DNA of 64,000 nt from Planctobacterium marinum (GCF_020687805.1 NZ_JAJEWQ010000002.1:819590-883589); one strand, 5' to 3'. Counted from the stretch's first letter, positions 24,326 to 35,092 are shown. The notes: a model not told the origin generated them from the sequence alone. Translations and numbers: made by a program.

Positions 24326-25162
24326 ATGCATCAATTGTCAGGCGCAGGACTGGGGTTCAGGCGAGAAATGTCAGCAGAGTTACACGATGGATTGCCTGCC
24401 GATGTGGACTTTTGGGAAGTGGCCCCTGAAAACTGGATACCCTTTGGTGGAAAATACGCAAGGCAACTACAGGCTTATACTGACAATAAGCGTTTTGTCA
24501 GTCATGGCTTATCTTTATCCATTGGGTCACCTGAAAAGCTGGATGTCAACTTTGTCAAACAGGTGAAATCTTTTCTGGAGCAACACAATATCTTGTACTA
24601 CAGCGAGCATTTAAGTTATTGCTCAGGCAAAGGTCATATGTATGATCTTATGCCGATTCCTTTTACTCCTGAAGCAGTGCAGCACGTAGTTAGCAGGATC
24701 CATCAGGTACAGGAAATTTTGCAACGACCACTGGTGTTAGAAAATGTGTCTTATTATGCTGCGCCGGGACAGGAAATGTCTGAGCTGGAATTTACCCAAC
24801 AGGTGCTGGAACAGTCAGGCTGTTTATTGCTTCTGGACGTAAACAATATTTATGTTAATGCCATTAACCATGGCTATGACCCGGTCTCATTCCTTGAAGC
24901 ACTACCCACTGGAAAAATCGCTTATGGTCATATTGCCGGACACTACAATGAAGCAGAAGACCTCATTGTTGATACCCATGGTGCGGATGTGATAGAGGAG
25001 GTCTGGAGTTTGCTGGACAGGGCCTATCAAATTCATGGTGTTTTTCCCACCTTACTGGAGCGGGACTTTAATATTCCACCCATGCAGGAACTACTCAAAG
25101 AAGTACATAAAATAAAACGTATTCAGGCTAAATATCAACAAACAAACAGTATGAGGGCCTGA
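24326..25162 (+). CDS. hvfB: HvfB-like DUF692 multinuclear non-heme iron oxidase
   Basis: A 278-residue TIM-barrel MNIO (DUF692). Metal-binding motifs in order: SHGLSLSIG, YSEHLSY, LENVSYY, LLDVNNIYVNA, YGHIAGH, VDTHGADV and LLERDFNIP, matching the His/Asp/Glu/Asn ligands of the family. MNIOs use iron and oxygen to remodel Cys in ribosomal peptides. Its place directly after an EGKCG-repeat precursor and before DUF2063 is the HvfABC arrangement. AAAGGAGA precedes the ATG. The following gene starts 2 bp after its stop. Confidence 0.92.
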   Translation: MHQLSGAGLGFRREMSAELHDGLPADVDFWEVAPENWIPFGGKYARQLQAYTDNKRFVSHGLSLSIGSPEKLDVNFVKQVKSFLEQHNILYYSEHLSYCSGKGHMYDLMPIPFTPEAVQHVVSRIHQVQEILQRPLVLENVSYYAAPGQEMSELEFTQQVLEQSGCLLLLDVNNIYVNAINHGYDPVSFLEALPTGKIAYGHIAGHYNEAEDLIVDTHGADVIEEVWSLLDRAYQIHGVFPTLLERDFNIPPMQELLKEVHKIKRIQAKYQQTNSMRA

Positions 25163-25164
25163 TA

Positions 25165-25902
25165 ATGGGCTTTAAACAAACTCAGGCTGATTTTATGGCG
25201 CATATACGAGACCCGGATAATGTGGCCACTTTGCCCGATATTGAAGAGCGCCGAATGCAGATTTACCGGGATTTGTTTTTTAACAATATTCTGGGCTTTT
25301 TAAATTCAGGGTTTCCCGTACTAACTGCCGTTGTGCATGAGGCGCAATGGCTGGCAATGGCAAGACATTTCTTTAAAACCCATGATTGTCGTTCACCTTA
25401 TTTCGTTGATATCAGTAAAGAGTTTGTAGAGTACCTGGCAAATGAGTTACCGGAACAGGAGTATCCCTATCCATTTATCGCTGAGCTGGCACATTATGAG
25501 TGGCTGGAACTTGATCTGAGTGTTCGAAAGACTGAGGCTTTTATCAGGTGGCAAACCGGCGATGCGTTCTCGTCCATCAGGGTGTCACCATTAGCCGAAT
25601 TGGTGAGCTATCATTGGCCGGTTCATCAGATTTCTGCGAAGTTTATTCCTACTCAATTGTCTGCAGAACCTAACTACTTTGTCGTGCATCGCGACCACAG
25701 TGATAGTGTTCACTTTTCTCAGATCAATCAGGTTACCGCTTTTTTAATTAATCAATTGTTAGAGCAGGAGGTAAGTAGTTTGTCTGAATTGCAACAAATC
25801 ATGCAGACAGTGTTACCCCACTTACCCGTGGAACAGGTGGAAAAAGCCACCCAGGATATCGTTTTGGAAATGCTCCAAAAACAAATATTTATACCCACTT
25901 AA
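25165..25902 (+). CDS. hvfC: HvfC-like DUF2063 partner protein
   Basis: A 245-residue protein with the DUF2063 N-terminal helical domain (DIEERRMQIYRDLFFNNILGF, then SGFPVLTAVV and DCRSPYFVDIS) and a C-terminal domain rich in short helices ending LEMLQKQIFIPT. It is often annotated as putative DNA-binding, but in MNIO systems it acts as the enzyme's partner that binds the precursor. It is coupled to hvfB by a 2-bp gap. No DoxX-type hvfD gene is found immediately downstream. Confidence 0.88.
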   Translation: MGFKQTQADFMAHIRDPDNVATLPDIEERRMQIYRDLFFNNILGFLNSGFPVLTAVVHEAQWLAMARHFFKTHDCRSPYFVDISKEFVEYLANELPEQEYPYPFIAELAHYEWLELDLSVRKTEAFIRWQTGDAFSSIRVSPLAELVSYHWPVHQISAKFIPTQLSAEPNYFVVHRDHSDSVHFSQINQVTAFLINQLLEQEVSSLSELQQIMQTVLPHLPVEQVEKATQDIVLEMLQKQIFIPT

Positions 25903-26012
25903 ATATAATTGTTCTGATTCTGTACAGTTATCAGCAAGTTTCACCGCATCTGATTGCCTCGCAGGGCTAAAATGATTAACATTGAGGCATTGTTTTATCA
26001 GGTGAAAGTAAC

Positions 26013-26138
26013 ATGGCACACGAACCACATGACGGTCCACACGACCCGTTTAACATGAAGTATGTTGTCGCAATTCTTGTAGCGGCGGTATTGTTTCCTT
26101 TAATGCATATTATTGTTGGCATTGGCGTGTTTTTGTAA
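26013..26138 (+). CDS. small 41-residue membrane protein
   Basis: A short ORF with AGGTGA upstream of ATG. The N-terminus has three His and three acidic residues in [12 protein letters not shown]; the rest, [20 protein letters not shown], is one hydrophobic helix. I do not recognise a named family. It lies between the hvf-like genes and apt in the same direction; the His-rich start invites a link to metals, but that is speculation. Confidence 0.6.
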   Translation: MAHEPHDGPHDPFNMKYVVAILVAAVLFPLMHIIVGIGVFL

Positions 26139-26164
26139 CACAAGATATTCAAGGAAACGTTATT

Positions 26165-26701
26165 TTGACTGCTGAAATCGTTAAATCCGCAATTGTAACC
26201 GTACCGGACTACCCCAAGCCTGGTATCATGTTTCGCGACGTCACGTCGCTGATGCAGGACCCTAAAGCGTTTAAATTGTCTATCCAGTTACTGGCTGAAC
26301 AATTTTCCGGCATGTCTTTTGACCGTGTCGCAGGCACTGAAGCGCGAGGATTTATTTTTGGCGCACCTTTAGCGCTGGAATTAGGCATTGGTTTTGTGCC
26401 GGTTCGCAAACCTCGTAAGCTGCCCAGAGAAGTGATTAGTGAAAGCTATCAATTAGAATACGGCGAAGACTGTCTTGAGATGCATAAGGATGCGGTTTTT
26501 CACGGCGAAAAAGTGCTGATGATTGATGATTTGCTGGCGACGGGTGGCACTATGGTGGCCACTGCAAACCTGATACGCCAGCTGGGCGGTGTCGTCGAGC
26601 ACGCAGGTTTTGTGGTGTCATTACCGGATTTAGGTGGAGAGCAAAAGTTAGCTGAACACGGTATCAAGAGTGCTGCCTTGTGTCAGTTTGACGGAGATTA
26701 A
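26165..26701 (+). CDS. apt: adenine phosphoribosyltransferase
   Basis: A 178-residue enzyme converting adenine and PRPP to AMP in purine salvage. Family motifs: [16 protein letters not shown] near the start, [18 protein letters not shown], and the PRPP loop [17 protein letters not shown] is the start, with AAGGAA 8 bases upstream; no ATG exists near the family N-terminus. dnaX begins 5 bp after the stop, reproducing the apt-dnaX-ybaB-recR order of E. coli. Confidence 0.93.
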   Translation: MTAEIVKSAIVTVPDYPKPGIMFRDVTSLMQDPKAFKLSIQLLAEQFSGMSFDRVAGTEARGFIFGAPLALELGIGFVPVRKPRKLPREVISESYQLEYGEDCLEMHKDAVFHGEKVLMIDDLLATGGTMVATANLIRQLGGVVEHAGFVVSLPDLGGEQKLAEHGIKSAALCQFDGD

Positions 26702-26706
26702 TTCCC

Positions 26707-29700
26707 TTGAGTTATCAGGTGCTGGCCAGAAAATGGCGTCCAGGAAAGTTTTCTGAATTAGTCGGGCAGGAACACGTTGTTAACGCTATCAGTAATGCCT
26801 TAGACAACAACCGACTACATCATGCTTATTTGTTTACCGGCACCCGAGGGGTGGGGAAAACCACGATAGCCCGTATCTTTGCCCGAAGTCTCAATTGCGA
26901 ACAGGGCATGTCTTCCAACCCTTGTGGGGTATGTTCAAGTTGTAAAGATATTGAGCAGGGCAATTTTGTCGATTTATTAGAAATCGATGCCGCTTCCCGA
27001 ACTAAAGTGGAAGATACCCGAGAGTTGCTCGACAATGTGCAATATCGCCCAACGCGCGGGGACTATAAAGTGTATCTTATTGATGAGGTACACATGCTGT
27101 CTAAGCACAGTTTCAACGCTCTGTTAAAAACCTTAGAAGAGCCACCACCGCACGTTAAATTTTTATTGGCCACCACAGATCCGCAAAAGTTACCGATCAC
27201 CATTTTATCTCGTTGTTTGCAGTTTAATCTGAAAGCCTTAACCAGAGAACAAATCAGTGGTCAGTTGTCTTACATTCTGCAGCAAGAGCATTTGCCCTTT
27301 GACGAACAAGCCCTGGCGCTGTTAGCCAAGTCAGCTCACGGCAGCATGCGTGACGCACTGAGTCTGACCGACCAGGCAATTGCGCAGGGCAATGGTGAAG
27401 TCAGATCGGCAGTGGTCACTGACATGCTGGGTTTGATTGATAACGATAAAATCAGCCGAATCATTCAGGCCATACTAAAAAAAGAAAAGCACCAGGTGTT
27501 TCAGCTGGTGGAAGAGTTGGCCCTCAGTGGTGCTGACTTTAAGAGCGCGCTATCAGAACTCATGAGTGCTTTCCATCAGATTGCCTTAACTCAGTTTGTA
27601 CCGGAAGCCTGCAAACTGGAAACAACTCAGGCGCGGCTGGTATTTAACTGGGCTCGCTCTGTTCCTCCTGAGCAGGTGCAGCTTTTGTATCAGATTGCCT
27701 TGCAGGGGCGCAAAGATATTGACTGGGCTCAGGAAGCGCGAATTGGATTCGAAATGACAGTGTTGCGAATGTTGGCATTTATGCCAGATAACATCGCCGC
27801 TAATCTGGAGAAATTCAAAACTGCAGCGAGCGAAGCCGCAGAAAATATTGGTTCGCTTGCGCAATTCCCAACGGCTCAATCTGCTGGTAAACAAGAAAAT
27901 GATGCGCTGATGCCTGAATCAGAGGACACAATATCAGACAAAGAGGCTGAAAAAAAAACTCTGACGCCGTTGATTGATGCAATCTCCGCAGAGCAGTCTC
28001 CTGCAGAAAGTGACCCAAACAAAGTTACTCAACAAGTAGCCTCGTCATTGGAAGACAGTTTGGACGGCGGTGATGACAGTTTTCCGGAAAGTGAGGAAGA
28101 GTCTGATGCCACAATTACTGTTCTGCAGACTGAAATAACAGAAATTCTGGAGCAGGCGGAAAGCCTTAGACCAGCTAAAGCTCAGGTTGCCGATACACAC
28201 AAGTCTGAATCTTCTGATATTGACAATCTCTCCGGGGACGACAGAGCCCCTGAGGCGGAAAATGCTGATCATCGGCAAGCAAGCGTAGCGAACAATAATG
28301 ATTCTGAAGCCTTAACAGTCAGTAATACTGGCAATCACTCAGGCGCAGAAGGGCATAGCCACATAAACAACCCGTTCGAAGCTAATCTCTATCCGGAGCA
28401 CGACTACGCTGAGGAATCAACCGTCGATGATTATCAGATGCTCTCGGCAATGGGGGATATGTCGGTCAGTTATGAGAATGTGCAACCTGAAGACAGTCAT
28501 CATACCGCTATGGTTGAACCCGTTTCAGGAAGTCAGGCTAAAACAGCCGCTGAAAATCAAAAGTCATCGTCTCAAAATACCCATTCATTACTGGAATTAA
28601 TGGGCACCCTGGCAAAGGTCACTGAAGAAGAAAAAAGTACCGAAAAACCCAGCAGTTACGAGAGTGAAAAAGCGCCACGGGAATCCGGGGCAGTAGTCAG
28701 TAATGACAGCAAACCTCCCGTTAAAGCACCTGAGGTCACCAATGACGAGGTGGCGCTTTCTGACGCTGGCAATGAGCAAAGCAGGGCAGCAGATAAGCCT
28801 GGTCCCGGGGTCTACCAGGATGACATATTACAAACGGGTGAGGCTGTTAAGTCGACTTTGTCAGCAACGACCGAAGCAGGTCTTGCAAATAACGCTGTTC
28901 AACCTCATATCTCTGATACTGAGGAACATAGCCACTCAGAATCTGCACAGTTGGAACAAACCGACGAAACAGCAGAGCCGGAAGAATTATTTTCGGCGGA
29001 GTCTTTTGTACAGGAACATCCTGACGCGCAACTAAACGACAGTGAAGCTGCGAGAGATAATGAACATCTGGCAGAGGCAAAAGCGGGCGAGCTACCGGAA
29101 GAAAGCGATACTGACAACGCGGACACGGCGTCTGCAGGTGCCGGTTATGCAGCTGAATGGTCGGCCGGTGATGATGATGTTCCCTGGGATACCGATGATG
29201 AACAGGCAGATACGTCTGTAGCATCTGCAGATACCGGGGACACTGAATCCCACTCTGAGGATGATGAAGAAGATTATCATGAACTCTTTGCCGGGCCTAT
29301 TCCTAAGGTATCCGTGGATTTTGAGATCCCCTTTAAGGTCAATGACAAAAAGGTGACAAAAGCCAGTCAACTGGATACCTGGAGTCAGCTAATTGAACAA
29401 TCTGGCATTGGTGGATTAAACAAACAGTTGGCCCTGCATAGTAATTATGTTTTACAGGGCGACAATGTAAAGCTGATGGTGTCGGAGCATCAACGGCATC
29501 TGTTTACAGATACTGCACTAAACGCTATTGAAGAAGCGCTATCTGAAGCGCTCCAGCACGATGTGCGCGTTTCTGCCCACATTGGGGAAGTCATCGATAC
29601 GCCGGCAGCCGTGCAATATGCAATAAATAATATGCGTCAGCAACATGCTGAAAAAACAATACATGAGGACAGAGGCGTCACGGCCCTTTGTGAGGCTTTT

Positions 29701-29739
29701 TCCGGCTCTGTACTCAACGATACAATTGAACCAAGATAA
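26707..29739 (+). CDS. dnaX: DNA polymerase III subunits tau/gamma
   Basis: A 1010-residue DnaX, much longer than the 643 of E. coli. Domains: AAA+ ATPase with [10 protein letters not shown] (Walker A), zinc module [18 protein letters not shown] (Walker B) and [13 protein letters not shown] (SRC motif), then domain III to about residue 370. From about 385 to 870 it is a very acidic, low-complexity linker rich in E, D, S and A. The end (about 880-1010) is the tau C-terminal domain that binds the polymerase alpha subunit. Start TTG, giving [12 protein letters not shown] as in E. coli. A slippery A run at 27950-27958 is described separately. Confidence 0.95.
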   Translation: MSYQVLARKWRPGKFSELVGQEHVVNAISNALDNNRLHHAYLFTGTRGVGKTTIARIFARSLNCEQGMSSNPCGVCSSCKDIEQGNFVDLLEIDAASRTKVEDTRELLDNVQYRPTRGDYKVYLIDEVHMLSKHSFNALLKTLEEPPPHVKFLLATTDPQKLPITILSRCLQFNLKALTREQISGQLSYILQQEHLPFDEQALALLAKSAHGSMRDALSLTDQAIAQGNGEVRSAVVTDMLGLIDNDKISRIIQAILKKEKHQVFQLVEELALSGADFKSALSELMSAFHQIALTQFVPEACKLETTQARLVFNWARSVPPEQVQLLYQIALQGRKDIDWAQEARIGFEMTVLRMLAFMPDNIAANLEKFKTAASEAAENIGSLAQFPTAQSAGKQENDALMPESEDTISDKEAEKKTLTPLIDAISAEQSPAESDPNKVTQQVASSLEDSLDGGDDSFPESEEESDATITVLQTEITEILEQAESLRPAKAQVADTHKSESSDIDNLSGDDRAPEAENADHRQASVANNNDSEALTVSNTGNHSGAEGHSHINNPFEANLYPEHDYAEESTVDDYQMLSAMGDMSVSYENVQPEDSHHTAMVEPVSGSQAKTAAENQKSSSQNTHSLLELMGTLAKVTEEEKSTEKPSSYESEKAPRESGAVVSNDSKPPVKAPEVTNDEVALSDAGNEQSRAADKPGPGVYQDDILQTGEAVKSTLSATTEAGLANNAVQPHISDTEEHSHSESAQLEQTDETAEPEELFSAESFVQEHPDAQLNDSEAARDNEHLAEAKAGELPEESDTDNADTASAGAGYAAEWSAGDDDVPWDTDDEQADTSVASADTGDTESHSEDDEEDYHELFAGPIPKVSVDFEIPFKVNDKKVTKASQLDTWSQLIEQSGIGGLNKQLALHSNYVLQGDNVKLMVSEHQRHLFTDTALNAIEEALSEALQHDVRVSAHIGEVIDTPAAVQYAINNMRQQHAEKTIHEDRGVTALCEAFSGSVLNDTIEPR
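27942..27993 (+). promoter_or_regulatory. candidate tau/gamma frameshift element in dnaX
   Basis: Nine consecutive A (27950-27958) read GAA AAA AAA ACT at residues 415-418. An AGAGG sequence lies just upstream, and CTCTG/CAGAG arms (27959-27963 and 27989-27993) can form a hairpin just downstream. A -1 slip adds six codons and stops at TGA 27975-27977, giving 423 residues; a +1 slip stops after one codon. Both match the size of E. coli gamma (431). Confidence 0.6.
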
Positions 29740-29753
29740 CATCGGAGAAGATT

Positions 29754-30083
29754 ATGTTTAAAGGCGGTGGTATGGGCAACATTATGAAACAAGCCCAGCA
29801 ATTGCAGGAAAAAATGCAAAAAGCACAGGAAGATATCGCCAACCTGGAAGTGGTAGGCGAAGCCGGTGCGGGCATGGTTAAAGTTACCATGATGGGCAAT
29901 CACAACATCAAGCGCGTTGATTTGGACGACAGCCTGATGGAAGACGACAAAGAGCTCATTGAAGATTTAATGGCGGCAGCGGTTAATGACGCAGTGCGCC
30001 GTGTTGCTGAGGCTTCTCAGGAAAAAATGTCAGAAGCGACGGGTGGTATGCCGTTACCTCCCGGCTTTAAAATGCCGTTTTAA
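29754..30083 (+). CDS. ybaB: YbaB/EbfC nucleoid-associated protein
   Basis: A 109-residue protein identical in length and layout to E. coli Yba[21 protein letters not shown] at the start and a PPGFKMPF end. It binds DNA as a dimer and is cotranscribed with dnaX and recR. GGAGAAG precedes the ATG, 14 bp after dnaX. Confidence 0.95.
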   Translation: MFKGGGMGNIMKQAQQLQEKMQKAQEDIANLEVVGEAGAGMVKVTMMGNHNIKRVDLDDSLMEDDKELIEDLMAAAVNDAVRRVAEASQEKMSEATGGMPLPPGFKMPF

Positions 30084-30112
30084 TTAAAGGGTCTGACAGG
30101 CGATAAATTCGG

Positions 30113-30712
30113 ATGAAGTTCAGCCCACTGATTAATGAGTTAATCGACAGTTTACGCTGTTTGCCTGGCGTTGGAGCAAAAAGTGCCCAGCGCATGGCAT
30201 TCTCGTTATTGCAAAAAAATCGCACCGGAGCGCTAAAGTTGAGCGCAGCGCTACACGATGCGATGGAGCACGTACAGCATTGTGAAACTTGCCGGAATTT
30301 TACCGAGCAGCGTTTGTGTGAGATTTGCAGTGATGAAGAGCGCACAGCTTCGGGATTGCTCTGTGTAGTGGAAAGTCCACAGGATGTTATTGCCATAGAG
30401 CAAAGTGGTGAATTTTCTGGTTTGTACTTTGTACTGATGGGGAAATTGTCACCACTTGATGGTATAGGTCCGTCTGAAATTGGGATGCCTTTATTACAGC
30501 AACGTCTGACTGAGGGCGCTGTGAATGAGGTGATCTTAGCCACCAACTTCACCATGGAAGGAGAGGCCACGGCCTATTACATCACTGAGATGTGCAAGGG
30601 GCTGGATATTCCTGTCACTCGCCTGGCTCAGGGGGTACCTATTGGTGGTGAATTAGAGCAGGTTGACAGCAATACATTGGGCCGGGCCTTCAAAACCCGC
30701 AGCTCTCTTTAA
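30113..30712 (+). CDS. recR: RecR recombination-mediator protein
   Basis: A 199-residue RecR. N-terminal helix-hairpin-helix ([16 protein letters not shown]), a four-Cys zinc finger (C-x2-C then C-x2-C in [17 protein letters not shown]), a Toprim domain ([18 protein letters not shown]), and C-terminal [16 protein letters not shown]. With RecF and RecO it loads RecA at gaps. Last gene of the dnaX-ybaB-recR group. Confidence 0.95.
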   Translation: MKFSPLINELIDSLRCLPGVGAKSAQRMAFSLLQKNRTGALKLSAALHDAMEHVQHCETCRNFTEQRLCEICSDEERTASGLLCVVESPQDVIAIEQSGEFSGLYFVLMGKLSPLDGIGPSEIGMPLLQQRLTEGAVNEVILATNFTMEGEATAYYITEMCKGLDIPVTRLAQGVPIGGELEQVDSNTLGRAFKTRSSL

Positions 30713-30866
30713 TACCAGGGTTTATAACTTCATTTCAGAACTTATTCCAACAGCATTAACCAAATTAGTGCTTTACTTTTCCCTTTCGACCTATCTCGCA
30801 AAAATACTTCGCTATCAGTACTCCAAACGCCTTCGCAGGACATTATTCTTTAGTTACTTTGTAAAA

Positions 30867-30895
30867 TTGGCAGTAAAATATTGTGGTGTTATGAT
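30867..30895 (+). promoter_or_regulatory. sigma70 promoter of the toxin-antitoxin pair
   Basis: TTGGCA, 17 bases, TATGAT, about 33 bp before the antitoxin start. A strong match in both elements. Confidence 0.65.
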
Positions 30896-30927
30896 GTTTT
30901 AACTCCGAATTAATGGTGAGTTTTACA

Positions 30928-31161
30928 ATGAGCAATTTATCAAAGCGTTCTACTGTTTACTTTGAACCAGCTATCCATCAAGCGTTAAAAATGCGAGCTG
31001 CATCTTCAGATGTGTCCGTATCTGAATTAGTTGACGAAGCTGTTCGTTTATTTATGCGAGAGGATCAGGAAGACTTATCTGCCATATCAGAGCGCTCTAA
31101 CGAGCCTGATGTCAGCTATGAGGATTTTCTGAATGAGCTAAGAAGCGATGGCAAAATATAA
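30928..31161 (+). CDS. antitoxin of a RelBE/ParDE-type pair (ribbon-helix-helix-like)
   Basis: A 77-residue protein: SNLSKRSTVYFEPAIHQALKMRAASSDVS fits a ribbon-helix-helix DNA-binding start, followed by a helical region (VSELVDEAVRLFM) and an acidic tail that would bind the toxin. ATG at 30928 is chosen because GGTGAG lies 7 bases upstream; ATG at 30913 would add five residues. The downstream toxin gene overlaps its 3' end by 14 bp, typical of such modules. Confidence 0.85.
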   Translation: MSNLSKRSTVYFEPAIHQALKMRAASSDVSVSELVDEAVRLFMREDQEDLSAISERSNEPDVSYEDFLNELRSDGKI

Positions 31162-31411
31162 AGTCACCTTTAAAAAATCTGTGAGTAAAGATTTTAAAAG
31201 TATCCCTAACAAAGATGTTAAAAAAATTCTGGATGCTATTGAAAGACTGACGGAGGATCCCCGAGGGGAGGGTTGTAAAAAGCTTTCTGGCTCAGAGCAC
31301 TATAGAGTCAGACAAGGGTTATATAGAATTATTTACGAAATTCGAGATCAAGTGCTAATTATCAATGTAGTTAAAGTGGCACATAGATCCAAAGTATATA
31401 AGAGTCTCTGA
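31148..31411 (+). CDS. RelE/ParE-superfamily toxin
   Basis: An 87-residue basic protein with the RelE/ParE fold pattern: KVTFKKSVSKDFKSIP, a central helix pair, GCKKLSGSEHYRVRQGLYRIIYEI and a terminal strand VVKVAHRSKVYK. RelE-type members cleave mRNA on ribosomes and ParE-type members poison gyrase; sequence alone does not decide, though the KLSGSEHYRVRQGLYRIIYEI stretch is RelE-like. It sits between recR and htpG, which are adjacent in E. coli, so the pair looks inserted. Confidence 0.87.
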   Translation: MAKYKVTFKKSVSKDFKSIPNKDVKKILDAIERLTEDPRGEGCKKLSGSEHYRVRQGLYRIIYEIRDQVLIINVVKVAHRSKVYKSL

Positions 31412-31786
31412 ACTGGAAATCAAAAGTATCGGGTTATCAATTTTTCGACCCTGACAGAAGTAAAAAACTGCCAATCCTGACGCAGAGCTGTCTGTTTACT
31501 CAGAGAACGGGCTAAGAATGCAATCACATTTGTCCTGATAATTACTCCTGAAAGGAAAGTCTCAGATTTCTGGCAATTTACTATTGAAAATAATGTTGCT
31601 GCCCCTATTTCCTTCCATGTAAAAAAAATGTGATCTGGCAGTTTTCCAGAATCAGGTCGGTAAGACCTATATGAATAAGCAATGCAAATTAAGCCGCGGC
31701 TCTCGCAATGCCTGACGCAGACTTGTGTCACCGCTCAGTTTGCATTGGTTTATTGATATTCAAGTTATATCAGGAGTAGAAAAGCA
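31412..31786 (+). other. 375-bp region between the toxin gene and htpG
   Basis: No supported ORF on the plus strand; a 103-codon minus-strand reading frame has no family resemblance and is rejected. It holds a candidate heat-shock promoter for htpG (listed separately). Confidence 0.6.
31583..31610 (+). promoter_or_regulatory. candidate sigma32 promoter of htpG
   Basis: TATTGAAA, 12 bases, CCCCTATTT resembles the sigma32 consensus CTTGAAA-N11-16-CCCCATNT. It lies about 180 bp before htpG. Confidence 0.5.
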
Positions 31787-33709
31787 ATGGCTGACGCTGT
31801 GCAACATGAAACCCACGGTTTTCAAACAGAAGTAAAACAACTTCTGCAATTAATGATTCACTCTCTTTATTCTAATAAAGAGATTTTCCTACGTGAACTT
31901 ATTTCCAATGCTGCAGACGCGGCAGACAAATTGCGTTTTAACGCGTTGTCGAACGATAGCCTGTATGAGAATGATGGTAATTTGCGGGTGCGTTTAAGCA
32001 TCGACAAAGACGCCGGTACTCTGACGATTTCCGATAACGGTATCGGGATGACAAAAGACGAAGTTATCACTCACCTGGGTACCATCGCTAAATCAGGTAC
32101 TGCAGAGTTTTTCAGCAAGTTGTCTGGCGATCAGGCACGGGACTCGCAACTGATTGGTCAGTTCGGTGTTGGTTTCTATTCTGCCTTTATCGTCGCCGAC
32201 AAAGTGACTGTCAGAACCCGTAAAGCCGGTGATGACGCTGCTGCGGGTGTTGAATGGATATCTGAAGGTGAAGGTGAGTTTGCGGTTGCCACTATTGAAA
32301 AGGCCAACCGTGGTACTGACATCATTCTGCACCTGCGCGACGATGAAAAAGAATTCCTCGATGACTGGCGTTTAAAGTCTATCGTTACTAAGTATTCTGA
32401 CCACATTTCTATTCCGGTAGAAACCTGGAAAGAGGAAGTACCTGAGTCTGAAGGCGAAGACGGTGAAAAAATCGAAGCGGTACCGGGCGAGTGGCAAACA
32501 ATTAACAAAGCAACTGCGCTTTGGAGCCGCGACAAGTCAGATATCAGCGAAGAAGAATACAAAGAGTTTTACAAACATATCTCCCATGATTTTGGCGATC
32601 CGCTAACCTGGTCGCACAACAAGGTAGAAGGTAAAAACGAATATACATCACTGCTGTATATCCCAACCAAGGCGCCATTCGACCTGTGGAATCGCGATCA
32701 AAGTCACGGTCTTAAACTCTATGTTCAACGCGTATTCATCATGGATGACGCAGAGCAATTTATGCCGGTTTACCTGCGTTTTGTGAAGGGCTTGTTAGAT
32801 TCCAACGATTTACCACTGAACGTATCTCGTGAAATTCTGCAGGACAATAAAGTGACGCAGTCTATGCGTCAGGCCTGCACCAAGAAAGTATTGCAGATGC
32901 TGGAACGCATCGCTAAAAATGACGCAGAAAAATATCAGGGTTTCTGGAATGAGTTTGGCAATGTATTAAAAGAAGGCCCGGCCGAAGATTTCGCTAACAA
33001 AGAAAAGATTGCTGGCCTGTTGCGTTTTGCTTCTACTCATGAAGATTCCAGCGCTCAAACCGTCTCGCTGGCAGACTACATCGGACGGATGAAAGAAGGT
33101 CAGGAAAAGATTTACTATGTGACAGCTGACAGCTATGAAGCAGCGAAAAACAGCCCTCACCTGGAGATTTTCAGGAAGAAAGGCATTGAAGTATTGTTGA
33201 TGGCTGACCGCATCGATGAATGGTTAATGTCACACCTGACGGAGTTTAACGAAAAGTCTTTCCAGTCTATTGCACGCGGTGCCCTGGATTTAGGTGATCT
33301 TGAAGACGAAGAAACCAAAAAAGCACAGGAAGAAGCTGAAAAAGAAGTGGCAGGTTTAACTGACCGCATCAAAGAAGCACTGGGCGATAAGGTGAAAGAC
33401 GTGAAGTTCTCTCATCGTCTGACAGACTCTCCGGCCTGTGTGGTGGCTGACGAATTTGGTATGACAACTCAGATGAAGAAGTTGATGGAAGCAGCTGGTC
33501 AGGCCGTTCCTGAGATGAAGTACGATCTGGAGGTCAATCCGGAGCACGCCTTGATTAAGGTAATGGCGAATGTGCAGGATGAAGAACAGTTTGGCAAGTG
33601 GGCCAATGTTATCCTGGATCAGGCGTCATTAACCGAGCAGGGTAATCTGAAAGATCCAGCCATCTTTGTGAAGCAGTTGAACAGTCTGTTGTTAGATTTG
33701 GCTAAATAA
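31787..33709 (+). CDS. htpG: HtpG, bacterial Hsp90 chaperone
   Basis: A 640-residue Hsp90. The N-terminal GHKL ATPase has [28 protein letters not shown] and [11 protein letters not shown]; the middle domain has the [11 protein letters not shown] loop; the C-terminus is the dimerisation domain. It folds client proteins under stress. AGGAGTAGAAAAGCA precedes the ATG. In E. coli it follows recR and precedes adk, as here apart from the inserted toxin-antitoxin pair. Confidence 0.97.
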   Translation: MADAVQHETHGFQTEVKQLLQLMIHSLYSNKEIFLRELISNAADAADKLRFNALSNDSLYENDGNLRVRLSIDKDAGTLTISDNGIGMTKDEVITHLGTIAKSGTAEFFSKLSGDQARDSQLIGQFGVGFYSAFIVADKVTVRTRKAGDDAAAGVEWISEGEGEFAVATIEKANRGTDIILHLRDDEKEFLDDWRLKSIVTKYSDHISIPVETWKEEVPESEGEDGEKIEAVPGEWQTINKATALWSRDKSDISEEEYKEFYKHISHDFGDPLTWSHNKVEGKNEYTSLLYIPTKAPFDLWNRDQSHGLKLYVQRVFIMDDAEQFMPVYLRFVKGLLDSNDLPLNVSREILQDNKVTQSMRQACTKKVLQMLERIAKNDAEKYQGFWNEFGNVLKEGPAEDFANKEKIAGLLRFASTHEDSSAQTVSLADYIGRMKEGQEKIYYVTADSYEAAKNSPHLEIFRKKGIEVLLMADRIDEWLMSHLTEFNEKSFQSIARGALDLGDLEDEETKKAQEEAEKEVAGLTDRIKEALGDKVKDVKFSHRLTDSPACVVADEFGMTTQMKKLMEAAGQAVPEMKYDLEVNPEHALIKVMANVQDEEQFGKWANVILDQASLTEQGNLKDPAIFVKQLNSLLLDLAK

Positions 33710-33728
33710 CCATAATTTATCCTGAACA

Positions 33729-33752
33729 GGGCAGAAGTATCTGCCCTTTTTT
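33729..33752 (+). terminator. rho-independent terminator after htpG
   Basis: GGGCAGA-AGTA-TCTGCCC then TTTTTT. Confidence 0.92.
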
Positions 33753-33861
33753 ATTGGTGTAAATGTAAATTTCACTGGCTTTACCACTAATTCTCCGTAA
33801 GTCGGGCATTTAGCCTTGTTTCGCTGTCATTGAATGTGTAAAGTTTCGGATTAATTTTTAA

Positions 33862-34539
<678 letters not shown>

Positions 34540-34553
34540 ACTGTAAAGTGTTT

Positions 34554-34582
34554 GAAAAACCCACGTCAGTGGGTTTTTTTTT
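34554..34582 (+). terminator. rho-independent terminator after adk
   Basis: AAAACCCAC-GTCA-GTGGGTTTT followed by Ts. Confidence 0.92.
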
Positions 34583-34628
34583 ATCTTCATTCAGGGCTAC
34601 AATTTATAAAAAACACTCAGGCAACCCT

Positions 34629-35033
34629 ATGTTACTCCCGATAACGGCCTTCTACGGCAGTCTCTTAGCCGCATTTTATTTGTATCTTTCAGTTATGGTA
34701 ATTGTTCAGCGACGCTCAAGTCAGGTGGGACTGGGGGATGGTGGTGACAAACATATGTTGCAGGTGATGCGCGCCCACGGCAACTTTGTGGAATATGTGC
34801 CTTTTGCACTGCTGTTAATGTGTATTGCCGAACTCAATGGCACCACGGGAATCTTACTGCATGTCTGTGGCTGGTGGCTAATCGCTGCCAGGTTGATGCA
34901 TGCCTATGGATTGCGCCATCATTTTGGTGTCAGTTGGCAGCGTTTTTTTGGCACGCTTTCTACCTTTATTATTTTCCTGATTTTGATCGTAGCCAACTTG
35001 TTACCCCTGTATACCGAATCATCGCGTATCTAA
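34629..35033 (+). CDS. MAPEG-family membrane protein
   Basis: A 134-residue protein with four membrane helices and the MAPEG signature MRAHGNFVEYVPFALLLM at about 53-70. Bacterial MAPEG members are glutathione-transferase-like membrane proteins of mostly unknown substrate. The frame is open upstream through the adk terminator, so ATG at 34629 is the credible start. Confidence 0.87.
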   Translation: MLLPITAFYGSLLAAFYLYLSVMVIVQRRSSQVGLGDGGDKHMLQVMRAHGNFVEYVPFALLLMCIAELNGTTGILLHVCGWWLIAARLMHAYGLRHHFGVSWQRFFGTLSTFIIFLILIVANLLPLYTESSRI

Positions 35034-35038
35034 ACCAG

Positions 35039-35063
35039 AAAAACCCCGGCAAGCCGGGGTTTA
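35039..35063. terminator. bidirectional terminator between MAPEG and ibpA genes
   Basis: AAACCCCGG-CAAG-CCGGGGTTT. T-runs are stronger on the minus strand, so it chiefly terminates the small heat-shock gene; it lies just after both converging stops. Confidence 0.85.
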
Positions 35064-35092
35064 TGGGAAACGCACAATTCACTAAGTTGCGG

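Noticed and set aside
24276-24566. Plus-strand frame overlapping the start of the DUF692 gene
   Set aside because: Out of frame with the clearly conserved MNIO sequence and starts within the terminator.
31420-31731. 103-codon minus-strand frame upstream of htpG
   Set aside because: No recognisable motif and no ribosome site; it overlaps a likely heat-shock promoter region.
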